From positions 94,190,559 through 94,254,558 of the forward strand of contig OY720639.1 in the NCBI GenBank assembly GCA_963169105.1: a stretch of 64,000 nucleotides of DNA. The letters are read 5' to 3'. Source of the stretch: Ceriagrion tenellum. Its lineage: Eukaryota; Arthropoda; Insecta; Odonata; Coenagrionidae. Made by a program: the position numbers and the translations under genes. Positions 34,714-46,226 of this stretch are shown here, piece after piece. The notes under the pieces are model-generated. The model saw only the letters and a program-made list of their open reading frames with translations, was not told the origin of the DNA and made no database searches. How positions within the stretch are numbered: position 1 is the first letter of the stretch; every line of letters starts with the position of its first letter.

Positions 34714-34911
34714 TTGTAACATAAAGTTATTTTCCTGGAGCTTGTAGGTATTAATTCATGTTTGATCTGTTCCTCTTATGCCAACGTTTCGCATATCTAT
34801 TTATGCTTCATCAGGGCTACAATGAAATATGCGAAATGTTGGCAAAAGAGGAACATATCAAACATGAATTAATGACCTACAAGCTCCAGGAAAATAACTT
34901 TATATTAATAA
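34714..34911. mobile_element. Palindromic hammerhead-like element, GAAACGUU class
   Basis: Arms of about 80 bp (AAAGTTATTTTCCTGGAGCTTG...TTTGAT...GTTCCTCTTNTGCCAAC) face each other across about 30 bp. The left arm contains a minus-strand hammerhead core (34780-34817). The right arm keeps only ATATGCGAAATGTTGGC in plus orientation. A 79-codon plus-strand frame through it is a translation of the palindrome. Confidence 0.75.
34780..34817 (-). ncRNA. Hammerhead-like motif with no stem III loop
   Basis: On the minus strand: GCC, CTGATGA, A, stem II GCATA-AATAGA-TATGC (5 bp), GAAAC, GTT, GGC. Stem I is GCC/GGC. GAAAC is followed directly by GUU, leaving no loop for stem III within one molecule. 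Such a motif could only close as a dimer or not at all. Confidence 0.6.
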
Positions 34912-36177
34912 AAAAAGAGGTCACGAAAAATAATCATCTATTTGTAACTGCTCTCCATGACCATATTACGCTGCACCAAGTTAAACCAGCAAAATAACTT
35001 TTAGTCTAATAACTGCAGGTAAAGTAAATTTCATACAAAGGCGAATGCAATCCGTAAAACTCAGCTAAATGGAGACATTTCTTCAACTTCGCTGCATGTG
35101 ACATTTTTCAATTAAGGTAGATAGAATGTTCTGACGCACAGCAAAATTACAAAGCTAGAGTAACCGGAGGAATTTCTAAGACTTCAAAACCAACTATGGG
35201 AAGCCATCAGTCGTATCAACGAGAGATGTCTTATCTCGCTTCAAGATTCATTTTTTCTGAAGGTCATTATATACTTTACATAAATAGGTGGAAAAACAAG
35301 GCAACCAAAGGCAACCAAGCATTTCACTGTAATCTAAAAATAGACTAAAATTCACATAGTACGAATAATCACTGCCGATTGGATGGCATGCAGAACTAAT
35401 GGATTGGAGACGATTGAAATTTAACGCGAAGCAGTTGTCTCACTAGCTTAGCATGTAGATAAAATTGAAGTAACACGCTGGCTCCTTCTATAGAGCTACA
35501 GATAAAAATATGGAAATGTCAATGCGATATGATGAAAGAGATACTAACATGTAAGTAAGTCATTAGTTGCCTTACTTTTATACGGAATACTATAGAAATC
35601 ACAAATATTCACCTAAGAGCTTGACTGCTGAAAAACACCCACGTAAAAGTAGAACAGAAATGACATTTCATTAATGGAAAAAGTCTTAATAAAACCATCA
35701 AGTAAACAAAAACCGGTGAAGTTACAAAACAAAATGTTTTATACTACCAGAATATTAATATTTTAACAAATAATAAAACACCTTAATAGCCCAAATATCT
35801 CTAGTGAAATGACAAATCGGGACAAATAAGACGCGTATCATATACCAGAAAATAATACTTTTGATTAACTGGCTCTTATATGTCTTTACCTAATCTGAAA
35901 TCTTCAATTAGAAAAGTAACATTATGAGTCTTAAGGACGGGAGGGCGTAAGTATGCATCAGTGTAACTTAAGCAAAAGAGGTAGGCTTTACAAAATGGGA
36001 CAGTTTGGAAATAACCATCACACCAGAGTTAAGTTAGGAGTCCTACTACCGAGAATGAATTTTTTATTGCACATTACCCGAAAGACTGCAGCATAAAGGG
36101 TATGCATATATATTAGAAAAGAGCAGCAGCCTTAAAATTCCAAAATAAAGAGGATTTTCATTGGGGTCATCATCATT
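34912..36177. other. Unassigned intergenic DNA
   Basis: Nothing recognised. Confidence 0.4.
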
Positions 36178-36797
36178 GGTGGTTCAATCCTAAGATTGGT
36201 TGACTGCAGCCCTCCGAACTTCCCTATATCATGCTAGTTCCCTTACCTCCAGGTATTTCTTACAGTGTACATTCCTCTTTATTTGGTCCATGAACTTATT
36301 CCCGAATCTTCCCCTGGGGACTTTTCCCTAAATTTTGCCTTCAATGATGTTCTTCACAAACCCGTTGTCTCTCATGGTGTGTCCGATTCATCTTGTTCTT
36401 CTTTTCTATATGGTGTTTCATATGGTCCTTTCCTGTTCTACTCTTCTGTGCACTTCATTATTTCTTATTTTGTCCGTCTATTTTATCTCCAGCATCCTCC
36501 TCCAGCACCAGGTTTCGAATATTTCTAGTCTTTTCTTGCCAGCTTTTCCAATGGTCCATGCTTCTGGTTCACAGAGTGCTACGCTCTACACGAATATTTC
36601 AACATACTGTTTCCTGGCTTGCAATATTATCTCCTTTGAGAACAGCAGTGGTCTTTTTTCCATGAAGGCCTTCTTAGCTTGGGCAATTCTCCGCTTGATG
36701 TCCGTGGTACTTCTTCCGTCCCACGTGATGGTACTTCAGAGATAGGTGAAGGAATCCACTTGCCCTAATTTCTCTCCTCTCACAGTAACTTCAACAT
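36178..36797 (-). mobile_element. LINE family A, longest minus-strand copy
   Basis: Begins on the plus strand at CAATCCTAAGATTGGTTGAC (3' end) and runs through GGTCCATGAACTTATTCC, GTGTGTCCGATTCATCTTG, AGCACCAGGTTTCGAATA and GGTTCACAGAGTGC to TCCACTTGCCCTAATTT. Read on the minus strand these encode RT-tail blocks with several frame breaks. Plus-strand frames of 87-136 codons here are antisense shadows. Confidence 0.8.
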
Positions 36798-36860
36798 TGG
36801 GGTTTTGGGGTAAATCCGTCAAAAAACACAGATGACGAAATGTTATTATCACGATTGAGG

Positions 36861-36863
<3 letters not shown>

Positions 36864-36899
<36 letters not shown>
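36864..36899. repeat. (TA)n microsatellite
   Basis: About 18 TA units. Confidence 0.98.
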
Positions 36900-36901
<2 letters not shown>

Positions 36902-37021
36902 CCGTGTTGTTTTTTGTTCCGTGATACGCCTTGAAGACGGACTAGTTCCGAAAGCTAGCGATGTAAGTGTGATCGTCTCTTTTTTTGTGTGTCTATCTCC
37001 TCCATCCTATCCACATCGTGT

Positions 37022-37194
<173 letters not shown>

Positions 37195-37199
37195 TATAT

Positions 37200-37860
37200 A
37201 CATACGAACGGATCGCAAATGCGGGATGAAGGGGGAGGATTATTGTGGAATCGTTGGAGGATGTTTACGACTAGTCGCTGGAGTGGAGTGTGAGCATAGA
37301 GGATGTGTTTGGTCGGTCAAGAAGTTGAGCAAGAGACGAGAGAGTGGAGAGAAAAGCCGAGGATTGGGAAAGAAGAAGCAGAGAGAGAGAGGAGGAGGAG
37401 GAGGAAAAAGACTGCGCAAGAGTGATAAGGGGAAGAGGTGGAGGAAGAGGGAAGGGGAAACGAGCGTGTGGGAGGTTTTCCAATGCGAGAAAAACCTCTC
37501 CTCCTTACGTCTTCCCCCCTCCCAATTCCAGATGACTCCGACGCCCTCTTCCGACCTCCCTCAATTCCTCTCCCCCTAAAACCAACCAAACTCCTTCACT
37601 CCTCCTCCTCCTACCTCCAATGGATGGAACGAATTTCCCTCTTCCAGTCTTCCCATTTCCGACCAACTTCAGTTCCTCAAACCCAATCGCCTCTTCCCCC
37701 CCGAAAAACCATTCTTTCGCTCACCGGTACCATTCGCTTCGCCGTAAATAAAGGTCTGCCGCCGTCGATAAAGCTCGGGCATAGAGCCTTACACACATTC
37801 GATCTTGCGGCATTCCAATCACTGATTTTTTCCGCAAGAGGTTATTGACAATTTAGCGTC
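37200..37860. other. Strand-asymmetric GC-rich island
   Basis: Purine-rich from about 37330 to 37480, pyrimidine-rich from 37495 to 37690, then a CpG-containing tail. Frames up to 136 codons are low-complexity Arg/Glu/Gly or Pro/Ser/Leu. I see no protein family. Confidence 0.4.
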
Positions 37861-37967
37861 AAATGTATCCACCTTTTTTTTTACTGCACTTTGAATATTT
37901 TATGTACGCAGATGAGTTAAGTATACATTTTTCTAACTATAGTAGGCACAGAATATTCCTCTGAATC

Positions 37968-38148
37968 ATCATTGGTTGCTCAATCCTAACATTAGTCGAC
38001 TGCAGCCCTCTACCCTTCCCTATCTAATGCTAGTTCCCTTGCCTCCTGGTATCTCTTCCTATATGTACTTTGCTCTTTATTTGATTCATCAACTAATTCC
38101 TGGGTCTTCCTCTGGGGACTTTTCCCTGTATTTTGCCTTCATTCCTTT
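37968..38148 (-). mobile_element. LINE family A, 3' fragment
   Basis: CTCAATCCTAACATTAGTCG, then CCTCTGGGGACTTTTCCCTG match the family A 3' region. Truncated at about 180 bp. Confidence 0.7.
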
Positions 38149-39048
38149 AAATGATTAGTGTAAATAAATGAGCAAGCAAAATCACCAATTTTCCTAGCAA
38201 TATCACGGGCACCATATCCCTCAAAAAGACGAGCATAACTAGGTGAACAAAATTAACCATTTTCTATGCGCATATTGAATGTGGTTTTGTATCTTTCCTC
38301 CAATGCTATTTCTTAATAGCAAGAATAGAATTGGAATATTTAGGCCCAAAGGAGAAGTATTGCTGTATAAAAAAATGCAAAACGTTGGCTAAAACTAATA
38401 TTGATTTAGGCACGACCAAAACCCAATCTCGTAATTAACTTTTGGGAAATATTTCTCTTTTCTCTCGAGATTTAACCCTCATCATATAAAAGTGATAACG
38501 CCTCTGCCAGTATAGATGTTATTTCAGCTATTTCTTGGTATTTCAAGACCGTTTAGAACTCTCCTAAAAACTATGATCTGATTTATTGGAAAGTATTTAA
38601 CGAGAGGACAAAATCATGGCTTATATTTAGTTGGATATCTATCACATGGCTACGCTCTCCCAAACATTTTCCGCGATAACACCGTTCCTTTGCTATGTAA
38701 TTTCTCTGCATTAGTGGTATACTTATGTTATGCAAGTATCTACTAAAATCGATTATTTTTATATCTAAACTCAATCAGTAAGCTTTCCCGTATTTACCAC
38801 TCACAGGAACTATGGACAAACTTTGAGCTCTGACAAATTTCCAGGAAACGCATATTACGTTCATTTTTGGTAGGACTCGATAGCATTCAATCCTGGTCCT
38901 TCAATCATTTCGATCAGAGTAGAGTCGAATAACGAAAATGATTTATGATAGGGGAGTAACTGATAGGAGAGGAAGGAGTAGACGGAAAAAGAAGAGAGTG
39001 AATTCCACGAGAGAAACTCTTAAAGAAGAAAAATATATGACTAATAAA
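38149..39048. other. Unassigned intergenic DNA
   Basis: Nothing recognised. Confidence 0.4.
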
Positions 39049-39225
39049 TTCAGGCTTCACTTTGTGGAACCTCTCCATATTGGTGATCAAAATAATCTAG
39101 TATTTGTCCACTAAATAGATTTATTCTTTACGACCCGAGTTTGATGTCATTATGTGACGAAACCTGGGTCGTAAAGAATAAATCTATTTAGTGGACCAAT
39201 ACAAGAATATTTTGATTTCCGAAAA
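39049..39225. mobile_element. Palindromic hammerhead-derived element
   Basis: The conserved motif TTCAGGCTTCACTTTGTGG opens the segment. Arms of about 57 bp (GTCCACTAAATAGATTTATT...CTTTACGACCC) then flank a short centre. The right half keeps stem II GTCA-TTATG-TGAC, GAAACC, GGGTC in plus orientation (39143-39171), but CUGAUGA is reduced to TTTGAT, so the core is broken. Confidence 0.7.
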
Positions 39226-39349
39226 ATATATGGTTGCATACGAATGCGTGCATGATGAAATGCTTAAATGGTAAAGATTCAACATAGATGTGCAGGAATG
39301 GGGAAGTTTGAAGGAACTCGTTAAAAAAAGGGCCAATTTACTAGGGCTA

Positions 39350-40040
39350 ACAACAATAACTAAGGTCTAACTGTCGAGGGTATTCAGAAGCCCTTTCGAC
39401 CCTCACTTTATATGACAACCATTTCCTCTTTCCACTCCTCACCACATTCAGACGTTCCTCCCCTAGCCGACAACTTACAACAAGAACTTCTTCCTGTTTC
39501 TTTACATCCCACGCACTTACTCCATTCTCCTTCACACCCACATTGAAAATGCCTGCTATATATTCTCATTCTCTTTTATCCAAGCCAATATCTGCACCAT
39601 ACAACGCCACACTCCATATTTAACCCTTTGCCGGCCTCATCTTTCATCAGCTTCCTCCTATTGCTGAATACTTTTTCCGCCGGCGTAATTCTTCATCTGT
39701 CTCTGCTGTTCTACCTGTTTTCCTCCCACTTACTATCCAAGTGATCAAATTTCTCTGCTTACTCATAATTATTCCCAGATGCTGTTATGAATACCCAACT
39801 GTCTTTTGTCCAATAATATCTCATTACTTTTTCAATCACGTTTGTATTCAATACGCATTTCTCACATGCACCGACAGTTTCTCCATGTTAAACCCTTAGC
39901 CGGTCTCTACTCTTTATCCTAGCTTATCAGCTCCATCCTATATCTTCACAGTTTTTTCGCTGATTCAATTCTCCTTCTGTCTCTGTTGCTCCAATTTTCC
40001 TCCCATGAACTATCCAAGTAATTAAATTGCTCTGATTCAC
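39350..40040 (-). mobile_element. Pyrimidine-rich LINE-like remnant with internal duplication
   Basis: Two halves repeat each other: CTCCATATTTAACCCTTTGCCGG (split: CTCCATATTTAACCC, TTTGCCGG) at about 39612 and CTCCATGTTAAACCCTTAGCCGG at 39883, each followed by TCTGTCTCTG(C/T)TG and TTCCTCCCA..ACTATCCAAGT. Part of it (GTCCAATAATATCTCATTAC) recurs at 43335. Minus-strand frames are short and I cannot name a domain, so LINE origin is a guess from the style of sequence. Confidence 0.4.
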
Positions 40041-40049
40041 GTATTTATG

Positions 40050-40142
40050 CGGGGATCGGGTTGATGTGGTCGCTAGAGGACTGGCGGCCAGGGTTCAAAT
40101 CCCTGCAGAGGAAGATGTTTTTCAGAGGAAACCCGATCCCTA
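40050..40142 (+). mobile_element. tRNA-like unit enclosed by an 11-bp inverted repeat
   Basis: GGGATCGGGTT at about 40051-40061 and AACCCGATCCC at about 40130-40140 are exact complements. Between them are an A-box-like TGATGTGGTCGCTAG and the B box GGGTTCAAATCCC, then AGAGGAAGATGTTTTT, a tail also seen after the tRNA-Asp-like unit at 44.2 kb. It is a SINE head rather than a tRNA gene, since the acceptor stem does not close. Confidence 0.6.
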
Positions 40143-40169
40143 CGTGCATGGGCTGTTATCCATGCTTTT

Positions 40170-41086
40170 TGGACACCAGAAGAACTTGCAAGCAAAATAT
40201 GTTCGTTTTATTACGAAATAAACCAGATATATAGTATGCATATATGTATTTACAAATATTTAATATGGGTCTGTAAGAGTCAGTGCGACAAACTGGTTTC
40301 CAAATACCGGCGCGTCTACTGTTCTCTCGATAAATGAATTGAACTATTTATAATCACACAATATGGAGACAACTAATTAGTATCAAAAACCAATCGAGCG
40401 GGGGTAAATAGCGTTGCGTTGAGAGGGTGGAGACAGTTCATATAGCAAAACGATTTTGCAAGTTGTGGCACATGTGCCACGCCCTTTCTCTTGCTCCCGC
40501 TTCGTAAGTTTTTCCGAATTAGTGTGCACCAATCAAGTGTGTTCACGATCGTATTAAACATCCCACGAAAATTATTATTTTATTATGCGCCCGCACCACA
40601 ATACTGGAACATCAGAATATTTTTTTGTACTGCAGGCCCAATCGCCTACTTGTAATTGCGGGCCTGGCGTAAAGTAGGAATTTTCACCAAAACTTGGACG
40701 TTATGTTTATTATGAAAACCTTGAAAACCTAATTCCTCATGTATATCAGGTAGATAGGGCCTAATAAATAGTTCTACATTTACGTATAAAAATTTCATTG
40801 ATTAGGTACATGAACTGTACTTACAGTACATTTTGTCTCATATTACAGTAAAAAACAGACATTAGTATAAATAATTCAAGATGAAAAGAAATTTCAAAAG
40901 CACCTGATTTTGATTCCCTGAATTTCTGTTTTTTAATAACCTCGTCGTTCTGAAAAATCGCCAAATCATAAAAAATTCGGTAAAACCTAAATGATACCAA
41001 AAATAAATAAAAGACAGTATTTAGTTAGAAAAATATTTTTTGAATTATCACTCTGGAAAAATATCTTGTGCTCCCATTAACAATTA
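40170..41086. other. Unassigned DNA, possibly the 3' flank of the hAT remnant
   Basis: GCAGGCCCAATCGCCTAC and GCGGGCCTGGCG (40635-40671) form an imperfect palindrome. It may be a transposon end, but I cannot match it to a partner. Confidence 0.3.
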
Positions 41087-41283
41087 AATCAATAACTTTT
41101 TCCTAAGCTCCTCACTAGTATTGGCTAATTTATCAATGATAATGTCTTTATCTAAATTGAAAAACAAATCTCGTTCCACATTCATTACAAGTAAATTCGA
41201 CAGAGTATCTTGAGTCAGTGTTGGTCTAAGTCTGTCCTTGAGAATTTTTAATACAGAAAATTCTCTTTCTCATGTTACCTGAG
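41087..41283 (-). pseudogene. hAT transposase C-terminal dimerisation region
   Basis: On the minus strand about 65 codons read EREFSVLKILKDRLRPT, then TQDTLSNLLVMNVER, then DKDIIIDKLA, ending in a stop near 41087. This matches the conserved hAT C-terminal pattern '(C/N)ERxFSxLKxIKxxLRxTxxQxxLxxLxxLxxE' (the dimerisation domain, close to ZMYM-type cellular relatives). A stop (TGA) precedes the ER. The catalytic DDE part is not found nearby, so it is a fragment. It would have supported cut-and-paste transposition. Confidence 0.7.
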
Positions 41284-43479
41284 TGCGAGGAAGGGTAGCT
41301 TACATGCTGTGCATAAGTTAATAAAAAGCCCAGATTGAGTCAGTTCATAAACAATGGGGATAGTACAGACCAAACATTTGTAGCATTTTCTATTTTGTGT
41401 GCAATGAATGAACTCCTTTTCTTCCTCTTCTTCAAAGTTAACTTTATCATCTTCACTGTCTTTTCGATTTTTCTCAGATTAGGCATGCCTTCTCCTTCAT
41501 CATATTCAACTTTTTCTGTCTTGGTAAAACTGTCGTACTGATCTGAAACTGTTTCAGTTCTGTAAGTAAAGAACTTCTTTCTAATTTACACAAATTTGGA
41601 ATGGCGCACATTATGTCGGGAGGAAAAGCATGGGCGTAGCTAGGGAATTTGGCTGGGGGGGCTATGGGACCACCCTTCCTCCGGGGGTTTCTCCGACGGA
41701 AAATTCTTTAAATTTAACCTTCTCAGAACTTAAATTAAGCCTTATTTCTGATGACCTTTTTGTAGAATACTGAAAGGGATTGTTGCAGGCTAGAAAATGA
41801 TCACAGCGAGTTGGAAAATAAAATGGTTTTTGTTTTCAACGAGGATTCACACATCTCAAAAAGACTCACTACTTCAATATTATTTTAAAGTGAAAACAAA
41901 GAAAAGTAACAAAAAATTTGTTTTACAGGATTTTTCTGGTTTTTTTTAAACAAAAATTTTCAATGATGGTAGTGCCGAGGACCCTTTCTTTAACAAGTGC
42001 TTTTTCGGTGTGAAGAATGGATAGATTTGAAAATCTTGATTGGCCGGCTGAAGACCAAACCCAAGCCTTGATTCTTCGCAAGACTCAAAAACTTCTCTCA
42101 CATCCGCCCGAGCTGATTGCCTCATTATTGACAACGTATTTATGTGTCTACTCCTTATAAATTGATTTCATCCTTCTGGGAAACGTTCTTCAAGTACTAC
42201 TGCATACATATAATGCCACTGAAAAAACGATTTTATTTTTTGATTTTCTCATTTGTGCGATTTATGAAAAAACCTGAGATGATACGAACTTTTGAATTTT
42301 TTTCAAAATATGCTGAAAAGTATTCTAAATTATACCTAATTTATTTAAAAAAAACAAGAAATAAAATTTTTCTTCCTTTCAAAATTTCAAATTCTCTGCA
42401 TTTGAGCACGTAGAAAACCTTGACAGCATCCTTTTTGGAAATATAGTTTTGTTTTTAACAATTAAACTTTCCTGATATATAAAAAATATTAAACAAATGA
42501 TGTCCACGTAGAGAACATTTTTACCCGCTATAAAGATTTCACCCACGCAATAACAAAAAAATTGCTTTTTCCAATTTTCACGTTTTCGTGATTTGTGGAA
42601 AAACTGGTAGTGATGTAGGAATTTGAAGTTAATTTTTGGAAACCTCAGTACAGCACACCTCTTCATTTCAAGCAACAAAATCTTGCATATTGGTGATAGT
42701 CACTGATTTTCCTAGCGCTCAGTACCTATTCCAAAATTTTAATCATTTTTCCCGTAAAAACAGAAACAGCAATTTCTTTGACCGTCAATGTCGTATAAAA
42801 ATCGACAGCGTAGACCACAAGTAGATTTCTTTATTTTTAAAATTAGAAATTTTAACTATATTGGGGCCCGGCAGTGAAATTTTTATGAGGAGCGTAGCAA
42901 TCCAAGTACGATAAACTTTACTTTTCAACTACTCACGCTTGGTATAGTCTGGTTGGTAATTAGCTGTCGAGTGAGTCAGCTGTCGTGAGGCGCGATGTTA
43001 GATTAACTTCTGTCCTTGTTAATATTGTTGACACCCCCATTCGGGGGGCCCACTAAGCTGCCTCGGGCCGGGGACCCTCGGCGATCGCCGACCTACCGAC
43101 CTAGCCAGACCGCCCCTGCCTACATGAGTGTCTTGTGGAGGGCACTTCAAGTGCAGTACTCCGTGGTCCCCTTTCGTTACGAGCAGGCTAATGACGACGC
43201 CGGGTTTCTACCCACCCTTTGTACTTTACCTATCTCCAATGGCGCAAACGACCTTAACTGTCAGTCGCCTCCCCAAAATCCAACCAATCGTGTTTATACC
43301 CTCATGCTATTGTAAATAGCCTACTTTTTTTGTCCAATAAAATCTCATTACTTTTGTTTTCTCATAATGTATATTCAATGCGTACTTCCTGAACTGATTT
43401 TCTGAAAGGAATCTTAACTATAATCCGTGAAACTTAACCAATCTTAGGGCTCCGACTGAATCATCATCGCGAACTGCAA
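41284..43479. other. Transposon-like debris without resolved boundaries
   Basis: GGGCGTAGCTAGGGAATTTGG followed by a G run at 41634-41660 (given in parts: GGGCGTAGCTAGGG, TTTGGC) resembles hAT-type terminal sequence. GGGGCCCGGCAGTG at about 42863 could be another end. A GC-rich block at 43030-43110 (CGGGCCGGGGACC) and a short repeat of 39.8-kb DNA at 43335-43400 follow. The frames show no family. Confidence 0.3.
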
Positions 43480-43900
43480 AATATCATCGTTTTTCTTGAC
43501 ACGGACCGACCGTGAAAATAGCGGAACCAATTCCTTCCAACCCATCCTCTCCGCTTCCATTTTCACGAACCGAACGAAGTTTCCCCGACGTTCTCCGCAT
43601 CCAACTTCCCCTTTACCTCGACGCTCCTCCACAACCCCCGTTCAACTCGCTCCCATCTCCTCCCCCTACCCCACTTCACTCCCCTCCCACGCATACCCCT
43701 CACCCCCCACCCTCCTCTCATTCCACCGAAAAATCGTTAAGTACAACAAGCGGCCGTTTTTATTCGCGCGTAAAATGGGAGTCGCCCCTTATCCCTCCCA
43801 CCTCCTCCTTTCTGGTATTTTCTCCCTGCAATTTCCTTCCCTTTCCCCCCCGCACTTGAACCCACACAGCACACATTATTTTCTAAATATCTGCAGCTTG
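43480..43900. other. Pyrimidine-rich GC island
   Basis: CCTCC/CCCTC-rich plus strand. Overlapping frames of 164 and 115 codons are Pro/Ser-rich low complexity. Not a gene in my view. Confidence 0.4.
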
Positions 43901-44187
43901 TCCTCAATGTCCCTAAAAGCTCCATTGGTAGAATCCATTCATCGTGAAATAATGAAAAAAATACTAGGCAATGCCGCAGTTTCAAGATAAACACCGATCG
44001 TTTTTTATCAAATGTAGATATGTACCTCTATTACGAGACCGGCCTTTTTTTCAAATAATAAAACTGTGGAATAGTTATGTATTTTTCCATTGATGCATCT
44101 TGGCTACTTACAAGATGACTAGAAAACATATTATTTGCTTAATACAATTGGATGTATTTAATTAAACACATTGGCATCTTTCAGAGG

Positions 44188-44256
44188 TCCTTATAGCACA
44201 ACGGTCAGTAACCTCGCCTGTCACGCGGGGGACCGGTTACAGTATCCCTGATGGAG
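44188..44256 (+). pseudogene. tRNA-Asp(GTC)-like pseudogene or SINE head
   Basis: GGTCAGTAACCTCGCCTGTC and ACGCGGGGGACCGG follow the arthropod tRNA-Asp pattern, with a good anticodon stem (CGCCTGTCACGCG) presenting GTC. The T arm is degraded (GGTTACAGTATCC instead of GGTTCGATTCC), and only about four of seven acceptor pairs form. The following AGAGATGTTTCTTTACG resembles the tail at 40110, so it may be a SINE. Confidence 0.65.
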
Positions 44257-44269
44257 AGATGTTTCTTTA

Positions 44270-45099
44270 CGTTTATATGAAAAGAGAATATTTTGAAATA
44301 GACAGGGGACTGTTCCAGTAAAAATCTAAGAAATATCTTCATCGGTAGAAAGAAATTCAAAAGAAATCTTCATCGGTAGATATTCCAATGATTTTAGCGT
44401 ATTATGATGCTTCCCTTCATGTAAAAGCGTTTTATATTTCAGGTTCTTCAAATTTAACCTACACAAACCACTGGATTACCCACAAATTACACCAAATACG
44501 CATGATAAGGTTACACTGTACGAAAGAAGATTTATTATTCCATTATGTTATTTAGTTTTTTCCGAGCATTAGCATCGTCATACTACAGAGGAAGGTTAAA
44601 AACATGCATTAGAAAACAATTGTAGGAATACATAGTTTTTAATTATCCTCCCTGTATTCATGCCTAGAGCTTGTTGACTGACCTAGAAATTTCTGTTCTG
44701 CATTTAATTTAATATCTTACGTAAAAAGTTTATCTGAAAACTTGAAGCAATTCTTTCGAAATTCATTGAAACTTGTACTAAGTGGTTAACCCGGAACCCA
44801 TGAGATGATCGTCGCTTGAGGAGGTGATACCTAAGGAAGGGAACATTTACATTGCAAACATGAATCGGAAATTCATATCATTCTCGAAAAAATCGTCCGC
44901 TTAGAGAGATGACCGCTGAAAGGAGGTGGCCGCGGAGGCTTATTGCACTGTAACTGGTTCTGATATTTTGAACATGTAGGAAAAAATGTCTGGAAAGGAC
45001 AAAAAAGAAGAAGTCTGCAGGATATGTATAACTTAGAGAACCACAGGCATAAGTGAGAAACATACTATGATTCTGTAGATATTTTACATATAGTTTGGA
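44270..45099. other. Unassigned intergenic DNA
   Basis: A short direct repeat, GAAATCTTCATCGGTAGA-like, occurs at 44333-44382. Nothing else. Confidence 0.4.
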
Positions 45100-45360
45100 A
45101 TATTAGCGAAGGCGAGGAGCGATGTACGCAGGGAGCACGATTTTCCAAGAGGGGTGGGCAGAAGAAGGGGGAAGCGGGTGGGTGTAGGGAGGGAGGGCGC
45201 GGTGGGCGGACTTGATGGGGGTGGAGGGACAATGGCGTGGAACACTCGGGAGCAGAGCTTTAGCGAGATGGAGACCATTCACAGCCTCCATTACCCGCAG
45301 CCACTCACGCCGAGGCGAGGGAGGAAAAATAATTTCCCGGGCGAATGTGTAAACGAAATA
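45100..45360. other. GC-rich, purine-skewed island
   Basis: Frames of 157 and 75 codons cross it on opposite strands. Neither has a recognisable domain. The sequence is GGAGGG-rich with several CpGs. Confidence 0.4.
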
Positions 45361-46148
45361 AGAAAATGGAACTGGAATTAATGCAATCCCAACTGGAAAA
45401 TAAGAATTCGCACGAAACCAAAGGGGATGGAAAACAAGGAGTGGAACAAAATATTGGCTGAAACTACTATTTGAAGGGTCAGGGTCGTAGTCAATGTTAA
45501 GACTAGCATATACTCTAAGTTTACCATGGAAAACAGTAAAACTGCAATTCTTACTTTTACGCAAACGTATATACAAGGTACGCTTTCACTTACTGCAGAC
45601 GAATATAAATATTTAATGTCGTAAAAACATCTATATAACATTCACTTGAGAAAGAATAGTTTCCTAGCACACAGTTGTTATAAACTAACCTGCCAGATGG
45701 TAATGTACGACTATGCTATGCATATTCGTGGATAATTTGTAACGTAATCATCATATGTTGCTGGATTCTAAGGTTGGTTGACCACAGCCCTTCACACTTC
45801 CTTATTTATTGTTAGTTTATTTATTTCCTAGAATCTCTCCTTTTGTAATTTCTTCTTTATTTGGTCCATAAAGTTATTCCTGGGCCTTCCTTTCGGGACC
45901 TTTCCCTCCACTTTATCTTCATTTATGTTCTTCAGAAACCCGTAGTGCCTCAGAGTATGTCCAATCCGTCTCGTTCTTCTTTCCTGCATGGTGTTCCATA
46001 AGTTCATAATTTCTAACCTCGTCCTTCCATTAATTCTAAATCATCCTATATAAAAGCGTATCAGGCTCAACTCTGTGGAAGTAATTGATATTGATATCTA
46101 TTTCAAAATAAAGGACAATGGTAACTTTCCACTCAGAATTTTTAAAGA

Positions 46149-46187
46149 TTACCGACCATGGTTTCAGCACATAGAGGCATTATCAAG
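46149..46187 (-). ncRNA. Hammerhead-like motif, decayed stem II
   Basis: Minus strand: TTGATAA, T, GCCTC-TAT-GTGCT (three of five pairs), GAAACC-AT-GGTC, GGTAATC. Same class as its partner but with stem II mismatches. Confidence 0.55.
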
Positions 46188-46226
46188 ACCTTGATAACGG
46201 CACTAGGTGCTGAAACCATGGTCGGT
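46188..46226 (+). ncRNA. Hammerhead-like motif with coupled U3/A8 change
   Basis: TTGATAA (46191-46197) stands where CTGATGA is expected. The changed bases are positions 3 and 8, which pair with each other in hammerhead crystal structures, so C-G has become U-A. Stem II is GGCAC-TAG-GTGCT (5 bp), GAAA is intact, stem III is ACC-AT-GGT, and the site is GUC ending at 46223. Stem I (ACC with GGU) is 3 bp. Confidence 0.65.

Noticed and set aside
36335..36745. 136-codon plus-strand frame
   Set aside because: Antisense to the family A LINE remnant.
43496..43990. 164-codon plus-strand frame
   Set aside because: Pro/Ser-rich translation of a pyrimidine tract. It has no domain and a second overlapping frame of similar quality.
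45103..45576. 157-codon minus-strand frame
   Set aside because: No recognisable domain or conserved motif. The lower half is low-complexity GC-rich DNA.
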